Assembly (NCBI GenBank): GCA_045122895.1
Contig: JBGVIE010000062.1
Coordinates: forward strand, 1-30,736
Direction of reading: 5' to 3'
Length of the DNA stretch: 30,736 bases
From: RGIG1934 sp045122895
GTDB lineage: Bacteria > Bacillota > Clostridia > Lachnospirales > Lachnospiraceae
Below are positions 24,323 through 30,736 of the stretch, one piece after another. The notes under the pieces are model-generated. The model was not told the origin of the DNA, made no database searches, and saw only the letters and a program-made list of their open reading frames with translations. Made by a program: the position numbers and the translations under genes. Each line of letters begins with the position of its first letter. The stretch's first letter is position 1.

Positions 24323-27300
24323 CTAATATCCTTTCATGTCCATTCCATATATATCGAATCACTGTCACAATTTTGGAATTTAATGGTCTATGAAGCTCAG
24401 CAATTTTAATTTCCTTTACTGTTTCATAACAGCCCCACAAGGACTGAGAATTCATAATATAATCAAAATCCATCTTGTTCACCAATTCATACATACTACT
24501 AATATTTTTATCATCTACTCCTGCAAAAGCTTCGTCTAGAGCAATCATTCGCGGATGCTCCTTTAAATCTGCTTTTTTGTACTGAGCATTTACTGCCGCA
24601 AAAAGCGGAACATACATCGCCATAGCTTTTTCTCCACCACTAAAACGATTAAAAGCTGCATTTGTAAGAGGCTTTTTATTTTCTTCTCCTCTTTTGTAGA
24701 ACATTCTAAATTCAAACCACTTTCGATAGTCTAGTGCATCACGAACCAATTCCATATAATTTATTACACCACCATCTTCTTCTAGCTTCATTTTTTCGAT
24801 TCTAATTTTACTTCGAAAATGTCCTGCAACCTTTTCTATATCCTCCATGGTAAGCAAGTCTCGGTCTCGTAACAATATCTGCTCTAATTGTTCAGTATCA
24901 AGCTCAGCATCATTTTCCGCACTACGTGGCTTCCACTCTAAAGAGAAGCTTAGTCCCATAGAAGTATCCAACTCCTTCATTAGATTAGACATATCCCTTA
25001 CCCAGCTTCTACTCTCCGCAATTCTGTCCGTAAGCATCTGGCTAATAGTTTGAGATAATATATCCTCGAACAGCTCTCTGTCCTTGTTCTGAATCAACAG
25101 CTCTGTCTCATTAATTGCATCCTTTAAAATACTATAAAATTCTTCAAGAAACACCTTTTTTCCATTCCATGCAGATACCACGCGCACTCGTTTTCGAAGA
25201 GGAGCAAATTCTGGTCCCACACCTGCCATCTCTTCTATTTTCTCAAAACAACCTTCCAGTGAAGTTCCATAGTTAGCCAGACTTCCATTATGTTTCTGAT
25301 ATACCTGATTTAAAGCCTGTAACATATCTCCATACTCACGGTTTTTATCACTGTCACGTAACAATCCTATTGCTTCCTTTGCACATTCAGTTACTGTACG
25401 AGATTCTCTTTCCAAAACTAATTTTAGAGAAAGCTCTTCTTCAAAGAATTTTCGCAAAATTGTCTCCTCTGCTATTAGCTCCTGTAATTGAATCTTTTTC
25501 TTTGGTTCCGCTTCCATAAGATTCTGAAGTTTTTGATCACTTCTTATGCGCTCTTCCTTTAGTTCATCTACTCTGGCATTAATATTATCAATTTCCTTCC
25601 GTAATTCTTTTAGACGCTGTGCTTTCTCACGTATTTCCGGACGGTTTAAATATTCTTCATATTGACTGATTTGAATATCACACTCCTTAAGCTTGGTTCT
25701 GCAAGAACGTTTTTCTACAAATGCATCATCCATTATCTGTTCGGTTTGCTCTAAAAATTCTTGCACTGTTAATACTTTTCCCTTTTCAGTTTCCAACCTA
25801 AAAAGTAACTCTCTACACATTTGCCAATTATGTTGATATTCCTCCAGACCCTCTAATACGTCACCATAAGCGTCCTCTGTTCTACCATATGGGAAAAGTT
25901 TGCATTTTTTAAGCATCTGCTGATACCGTTCCTGTTTTTTATCTGCACAAACTTTTTCCCTTTGCTCTACCTTCATATACTCTGCCAAGCTGCATTCTAA
26001 TTCAAAACTGCATGTTTTTGTATAATCTATAGACCGATTCAACTCTTCAAAACTAGGGATGGCCTTATATTCATATTCCAGTTTCTCCAAGACTTGTTCT
26101 ATATGCCCTTTTTCTTCTTGCTTTGTTATACGCTCCTGTTCCAAATCTTGAATTTGCTTTTGGAGAATGGATATTCTCTGCTCTTTTTTCCTCTGTCTAG
26201 CCAAACAGCCCAAATATTCAGCTTCCGATTTGTTTGCTTTACCAGCTAGAATTCCTTGTACAAAATGTCCATCTTCACCTAAATATATACCATTTGTCTC
26301 GCCATTACTCTCATAAATATTGCTTAATATCTTTCGAACAGTATCCTTAAGCTCTGATTTTAAATCATCATTTAACACTAACTTAGAGAAATCCGAAGTC
26401 CCATAAGCAGGTACATAAATCACAGTATCCAAGAACTCAGGACAAGCATCTGCAAGCTTTAAATAATCCTTTTCTGAGACCACCAACGCATCCAATAGTC
26501 CCATACTTTCTAACTGGCCTTCTAATTGGGCACATGCTGTAGCATCCAAATCTTCTGCAAACTCCACAGCCTTATAAAACGGAACTGCCTTAATTCCAAT
26601 TTCTTCCAAACGTTGTCTAGTAATTAATGTACTATCGCTTCTACTTGGTTCAATATCCTCTCTGCTTTGTATATCCTCTAATTCCTGCCTTGAAGCATCT
26701 ATTTTTTCATCACAGCCACATATTGCCTGTAAAAGTTCTTGCTTCTTTTCTAGCCACAAAGTCCTCTGCTTCTCATAATCATGCCTGAACAATTCTTGTA
26801 TTTTTTCTGCATCCGTAATAGCCTGATATTCACGAATTTGATTTTCTGCTTCTTTTAATATTCCCTCCTGTGGTTTCCAGCATTCTGAACTCTCTACACG
26901 GGAATATAACTGTACTATCCAGTTATCCTGACTTATGAGTACACTTCGTTCTGCCTCTGACAGCTTTTCCTCTTTTTCATTCTTTTCCTTGCGCACATGA
27001 TCCAGTTCTTCTGCGATTTCATCATATTTTCGAGATATTTCCTCGAAGGAGCGAAGCAAGCTTATACATTCCTCCACTTGCCTCTTTAATGCAAAAAGTT
27101 TATTTGAAATTTCCTCTGCACCTTCTACTCTTCCCATTTCTATAAATCGAATCACTTCTTCATGGAGTTCTAACTGCAGTGTTTCCTGATAGTTTTCTAG
27201 CTCTTGCTTTTTACATAGTAGCTCATTTTTATTTTCTTCCAGTAAGCTGTTAAGCTTCTTCAGTTCATACTCTTTTCTTTTTATTTTTTCATTATATTCG

Positions 27301-28376
27301 CTAATTTTTGTTTCCAAATTTTGCTCTTTATCATGCAACTCAGTTTTCTCCCTTTTTGCATGCTCTAGCTTGCGATCAATCTCTTCCAAGTCAGTATCCA
27401 GCAGGCTGTTTAGTTCCACATTCGCCAGTTTCTCTTTATCAGAAAGCTCTTGCAAAGTAACAGATATATTTTTCAACTCAGTATTAAGTCCATTTATCTG
27501 GTTTTGCTTCTCAGTATAATCCTGCTGAGCAGCTTCAACATCATCTTTCTTTTTTAGATAGTCTTGCGCCTTTTTTGCAAGCAAATATTGATTATACCGT
27601 GTGTATTCATTTCTAATAATCTTCACATCTGCAAATGCGCGATTAAGCACATCTAAGCTATCCTGGATTTCATCCATCTTTTCCATAGCATCAACCATAG
27701 TACGCAAGTCCTCATCTGACAGCGTCTGTAAGGAATCATTTAAAATGTCATATACTTTAGTTGGTTTGAATTCCTTTGATAGCTTGGGCGCACGCACCTT
27801 TATAAGCAATCTTATAAATTGCTCATACTGTTCTTCTTTGCGAAAGCCAAAAATGTATTGATTGACTAATTTCTTATACTCCTTTTGGCTGTCTGTAAAT
27901 ATATTATGTTCTCCCAATTCAGCCTTCATTTCTCTTTTGTCATAAGGAATTTTAGTATTTCCTACTTCCTTATATAACCACAAGTCATAACCGACTCTTC
28001 GACCATCTAAAACTATAAAACCCCAGAAATCCATAGGTTTACCACGTTTTGCACGCTGTCCTATCCCTATGGTACGATACTCATTAGTGTGCTCCTTTTT
28101 AAATTCCAAAAACAGATATCCAGTTGCCTCATCCTTTTCTTCTTCACCCAAAAAATAATATTCCATTCTTCTGTCACTAGAGCCAAAAGGATCCAGACGA
28201 CTTGGTGTACGATCTCCATCTAAAACAAAAGGAATAAAGCTTTGTGTTGTAATTGATTTTCCAGAACCATTTTGTCCTCTTAAGAGAAGCTTTCCATCAC
28301 CAAACGCAAAATCCTCTTCATCATATAACCAAAAGTTTACAAAACCAATTCGATTCATCTTCCATCGATTTATCAC
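24312..28376 (-). CDS. jetC: Wadjet SMC-like ATPase JetC (TIGR02680)
   Basis: MukB-like SMC ATPase that drives DNA loop extrusion. The N-terminal head holds Walker A GQNGSGKS (34-41) and LDGDRTPSRLDPFGS (52-66), typical of TIGR02680. Long coiled coils run at about 265-580 and 745-1000, separated by a hinge around 590-740. The C-terminal head has the ABC signature FSGGEK (1245-1250) and Walker B MIALDEAF with Asp1281-Glu1282. 1354 residues equals the family's usual length, and no frameshift or lesion is seen. It starts with GTG at 28376, 4 bases past the jetB stop, with GAGGGGG about 9 bases upstream; this start matches the family N-terminus (RWKMNRIGFVNFW). Confidence 0.95.
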   Translation of the reverse strand: MINRWKMNRIGFVNFWLYDEEDFAFGDGKLLLRGQNGSGKSITTQSFIPFVLDGDRTPSRLDPFGSSDRRMEYYFLGEEEKDEATGYLFLEFKKEHTNEYRTIGIGQRAKRGKPMDFWGFIVLDGRRVGYDLWLYKEVGNTKIPYDKREMKAELGEHNIFTDSQKEYKKLVNQYIFGFRKEEQYEQFIRLLIKVRAPKLSKEFKPTKVYDILNDSLQTLSDEDLRTMVDAMEKMDEIQDSLDVLNRAFADVKIIRNEYTRYNQYLLAKKAQDYLKKKDDVEAAQQDYTEKQNQINGLNTELKNISVTLQELSDKEKLANVELNSLLDTDLEEIDRKLEHAKREKTELHDKEQNLETKISEYNEKIKRKEYELKKLNSLLEENKNELLCKKQELENYQETLQLELHEEVIRFIEMGRVEGAEEISNKLFALKRQVEECISLLRSFEEISRKYDEIAEELDHVRKEKNEKEEKLSEAERSVLISQDNWIVQLYSRVESSECWKPQEGILKEAENQIREYQAITDAEKIQELFRHDYEKQRTLWLEKKQELLQAICGCDEKIDASRQELEDIQSREDIEPSRSDSTLITRQRLEEIGIKAVPFYKAVEFAEDLDATACAQLEGQLESMGLLDALVVSEKDYLKLADACPEFLDTVIYVPAYGTSDFSKLVLNDDLKSELKDTVRKILSNIYESNGETNGIYLGEDGHFVQGILAGKANKSEAEYLGCLARQRKKEQRISILQKQIQDLEQERITKQEEKGHIEQVLEKLEYEYKAIPSFEELNRSIDYTKTCSFELECSLAEYMKVEQREKVCADKKQERYQQMLKKCKLFPYGRTEDAYGDVLEGLEEYQHNWQMCRELLFRLETEKGKVLTVQEFLEQTEQIMDDAFVEKRSCRTKLKECDIQISQYEEYLNRPEIREKAQRLKELRKEIDNINARVDELKEERIRSDQKLQNLMEAEPKKKIQLQELIAEETILRKFFEEELSLKLVLERESRTVTECAKEAIGLLRDSDKNREYGDMLQALNQVYQKHNGSLANYGTSLEGCFEKIEEMAGVGPEFAPLRKRVRVVSAWNGKKVFLEEFYSILKDAINETELLIQNKDRELFEDILSQTISQMLTDRIAESRSWVRDMSNLMKELDTSMGLSFSLEWKPRSAENDAELDTEQLEQILLRDRDLLTMEDIEKVAGHFRSKIRIEKMKLEEDGGVINYMELVRDALDYRKWFEFRMFYKRGEENKKPLTNAAFNRFSGGEKAMAMYVPLFAAVNAQYKKADLKEHPRMIALDEAFAGVDDKNISSMYELVNKMDFDYIMNSQSLWGCYETVKEIKIAELHRPLNSKIVTVIRYIWNGHERILDVQ

Positions 28377-28380
28377 TTTA

Positions 28381-29508
28381 CTATACCCCCTCGAAATCTT
28401 CTGGATAAAATCCTGCTTGCTTTCCTACTGCTGGAAGAAACATTATCATATCTGCATACTCACGAATGAACATCCAAGACTCCATATAATTCTTTACTAC
28501 ATCTACTAGCTTGCCTTCATCCATCTCTCTATATTCTTTACTCCAGCCTACGATCCATTTTTCTCTACATTCTAATATTAAATCACAAAAGCTCTGCTTG
28601 GTAATGGTTATAATTTCATTTTCCTGTTTTACCAATTTCCCCTCTCGAAGCCTTTGTTGAATATGTGTGCAAAGTAATAGCACAACCTCAGGTAGCATAG
28701 CATCTCTGGGATGGACTTTTCCATAGCAGTCATCCTCTTCTAACATTAAAAATGCTGCATTTTTATGAATATCAAGCCTTCCACCTAAATTTTCCTCCAA
28801 ATATTTTGCCACCCACTGTCTTTGATTTTTTAAGTATAGAGAATCTACATCTTCATTTCCATCCCAATACATAGCTGGACACACTGCAAGCTGTCTATAT
28901 ACACGATTAATTCTTGCAGCTCCTCTATCTTCTTGAATTTCCTCAAATCTCTGCTTTTCAAAATCCTCCCAGCCTTCAAAGCCCGATATATCCATAGGAA
29001 AACTAGTAGCAAAATATTTTGAATAGCCTGTATTCTCATACAATACTTCCTGGCTACGCTCTGCACCAAAGGCTTCGCTACTACCTTCATACACCCGCAA
29101 CATCTGTAGTTTTTCCATATACTGCAATGCACGCACTAGTGATTTTCTTTGTGAAAAGGAAGTCCAATCAATTGAAAGCTTCCCTTTTAGCTTAGTCTCC
29201 ACATAATCAATCAATTCTGAAAGAAGGAATTGCTCTCCTTCTTCCTTGTCCTCTAAATACATAAGCACTACACATAAAATACAGTAATCCAAAATCTCAG
29301 TGAATTCCTGTATCCCCATAAAACTTTCGGCATGAGCTGGTATCTTTTCTAACTTTAACAAATTTTCTGTATGAATCAGCTTCCAGCCTAATTGTTCTCT
29401 TATAAATCTTCTAAAGCTTGGTATATCCCTTTTAATCTTATAATAATCTTCTTTGTTACTATCCTTACAAATCCAAAATTGCTCAAAAAGCGTTCTTACT
29501 TCATTCAT
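28381..29508 (-). CDS. jetB: Wadjet subunit JetB (TIGR02678/DUF2398), MukE-like
   Basis: Small KITE-type (MukE-like) winged-helix subunit that binds the kleisin JetA within the SMC complex. Family features: REQLGWKLIHTENLLKLEKI near 37-56, the helical block DWTSFSQRKSLVRALQYMEK at 114-133 followed by LQMLRVYEG, and the late segment GWSKEYREMDEGKLVDVV. 375 residues is about the family norm. It begins just after the jetA stop (one base between), with GGAG 10 bases upstream of its ATG inside the end of jetA. Assignment to DUF2398 is from sequence recognition, supported by position between JetA and JetC. Confidence 0.85.
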   Translation of the reverse strand: MNEVRTLFEQFWICKDSNKEDYYKIKRDIPSFRRFIREQLGWKLIHTENLLKLEKIPAHAESFMGIQEFTEILDYCILCVVLMYLEDKEEGEQFLLSELIDYVETKLKGKLSIDWTSFSQRKSLVRALQYMEKLQMLRVYEGSSEAFGAERSQEVLYENTGYSKYFATSFPMDISGFEGWEDFEKQRFEEIQEDRGAARINRVYRQLAVCPAMYWDGNEDVDSLYLKNQRQWVAKYLEENLGGRLDIHKNAAFLMLEEDDCYGKVHPRDAMLPEVVLLLCTHIQQRLREGKLVKQENEIITITKQSFCDLILECREKWIVGWSKEYREMDEGKLVDVVKNYMESWMFIREYADMIMFLPAVGKQAGFYPEDFEGV

Positions 29509-29509
29509 A

Positions 29510-30736
29510 TCACTTAAACTCCATTATATATGCTGGCATGGTCAAATCTCCATCTTCACACCTTAAGACACAAGTACCTTCTTCCTGGATAAGTCTATAT
29601 TCTTGACCAAATTCTGTCTGCCCTATTTTCTGGGAACTCATATTTGCCATAGCAATCCATTGCAAAAACATATTTTTAGTCATTTCCGAGACTGGTTCAT
29701 CTATATTTGAAAATGCTATTTTTTTGTTCTTTATATAATGCATTACTATTTCTTTTTGCTTTTCTATACCCTCTAAATATACTTCCCGTTGCAGCATCTT
29801 TTCTATAGATTTATCATAAAATCCTCGCTTATCCCTTTTTTCACGATAAGTCCTATTATGAGGTTTTACATAAAACTCTACAGGATTTTCTTCATAAACA
29901 CTATTATTGATTCCATCTTCCTCTCTCGGGCAACTTGCCTTAAAATGTTGTATCTTCTGAATTCCGAAAACATGAGCAGATAAGCAATGTGCATCGTTCA
30001 TATTTTCACACTTTAAGAACATATCAAGGAACTTTTGATAATCATCCTTACGACTAATTCCCCAATTTTGCAGTTGGACAATCAATGCTGCGTTTTGTAT
30101 GATACTTCCAATTACATCATTGGTTATTTTTAAAACTCTACGGCTTTCACACTCTCTTCCCGGTGCATCTATAAACCATAGCTTTAAAGAATTCCACTTA
30201 CCCATAACGTTTTCCCTAATATTAGGTTCTAAATTCCCATGCATTTCCAAAAACGCATGAGGGATATCACGCTCGCTTTGAATTACCTTTTCTAAAATAT
30301 CATCTTCTATTATCTGCAACTGTCGTATTAATATCTGTTCGATTCTTTTGGAATGATGCTGCAATTCCTGAACAAACTCTTGTAAATATTTAATAAACTT
30401 ATCCTTATGTAAAACAAACTCTACAGATTTCATAAGATGCTCGGTTTTACCAGAATAAAAATCTCTCAAATAATCCTGGTAATTTTGATTTAATCGCTTA
30501 AAATCTTCCTGTAATAAATTCCACCACTCATTAACTTCTTTTAAACTAGCATTTTTCATTATCTCAGCATCTTCAAGACTCTTTTCTAATCGAACAAAAA
30601 AATTGGTAGAGAGATTTCCCGATTCCATAAAAATATTCTCTAATCGCACAGTTAATCGTTCTATCTCTACTGCATATTCTGACATAGTATATCGATATTG
30701 TTTATTTTTATAGTCTGCTATGGTATATACTTTTCC
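29510..30736 (-). CDS. jetA: Wadjet kleisin subunit JetA (TIGR02677/DUF2397), N-terminus beyond window
   Basis: Kleisin (MukF-like) subunit linking the JetC heads. The frame is open to the right edge, with 17 codons before the ATG at 30685 reading GKVYTIADYKNKQYRYT; this fits the conserved TVEDFYRRRFLY-type segment of TIGR02677, so 30685 is internal. 408 residues are visible, and the family is about 490-500 long, so roughly 90 N-terminal residues (winged helix) are missing. Seen in the visible part: helical segments, KWNSLKLWFID (about 180), DAPGRECES, and the C-terminal IMEFK. First gene of jetABCD, so the promoter lies outside the window. Confidence 0.88.
   Translation of the reverse strand, partial: GKVYTIADYKNKQYRYTMSEYAVEIERLTVRLENIFMESGNLSTNFFVRLEKSLEDAEIMKNASLKEVNEWWNLLQEDFKRLNQNYQDYLRDFYSGKTEHLMKSVEFVLHKDKFIKYLQEFVQELQHHSKRIEQILIRQLQIIEDDILEKVIQSERDIPHAFLEMHGNLEPNIRENVMGKWNSLKLWFIDAPGRECESRRVLKITNDVIGSIIQNAALIVQLQNWGISRKDDYQKFLDMFLKCENMNDAHCLSAHVFGIQKIQHFKASCPREEDGINNSVYEENPVEFYVKPHNRTYREKRDKRGFYDKSIEKMLQREVYLEGIEKQKEIVMHYIKNKKIAFSNIDEPVSEMTKNMFLQWIAMANMSSQKIGQTEFGQEYRLIQEEGTCVLRCEDGDLTMPAYIMEFK

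Overview
The window is a low-GC stretch of a Firmicute chromosome, most likely a Clostridia member of Lachnospiraceae type. The evidence is strongly AT-rich DNA, Shine-Dalgarno sites of the AGGAGG type, consensus sigma-A promoters, simple hairpin-plus-T terminators, and the gene order rho, rpmE, DUF1385, prmC, prfA, degV. The family assignment is inference from gene content.

Layout. Positions 1-1037 hold most of a UDP-galactopyranose mutase gene (glf) cut by the left edge. From 6611 down to 1095 (minus strand) runs a housekeeping translation/transcription block: rho, rpmE (L31), a DUF1385 membrane protein, prmC, prfA and a DegV-family lipid-binding protein. prmC methylates the release factor made by the next gene. 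Divergent from rho is engB (ribosome-assembly GTPase), which converges on a Bax-inhibitor-1-like membrane protein. A 1004-residue fused ATPase-permease ABC exporter follows on the plus strand (8469-11483). Next come the potassium-uptake pair trkA-trkH (minus) and a divergent sodium-coupled NSS-family transporter (plus).

From 21027 to 16048 (minus) five closely packed genes look like one operon: a Y-family DNA polymerase, a YolD-like protein, a GH5 cellulase-like lipoprotein, an AP-endonuclease-2-type TIM-barrel protein and a secreted NlpC/P60 protein with a Glu-Thr repeat. Upstream are two tandem paralogous zinc-ribbon genes, one of only 46 residues, and a low-molecular-weight protein tyrosine phosphatase.

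The right end (23018-30736, minus) is a four-gene Wadjet-type anti-plasmid SMC system, jetA-jetB-jetC-jetD, of the TIGR02677/02678/02680/02679 branch. Its first gene runs off the right edge, so the ATG at 30685 is internal and not the start. Between jetD and the phosphatase lies a 150-bp region with two near-identical arrays of a 10-bp repeat (core TGGCATATCT), which no gene explains. I saw no rRNA, tRNA, CRISPR array, insertion sequence or phage integrase.

The clearest 'system' here is Wadjet, which is already described. The less explained items are the 10-bp arrays, the mixed polymerase/cell-surface operon, and a perfect 12-bp inverted repeat that carries the -10 elements of the divergent trkA and NSS promoters.
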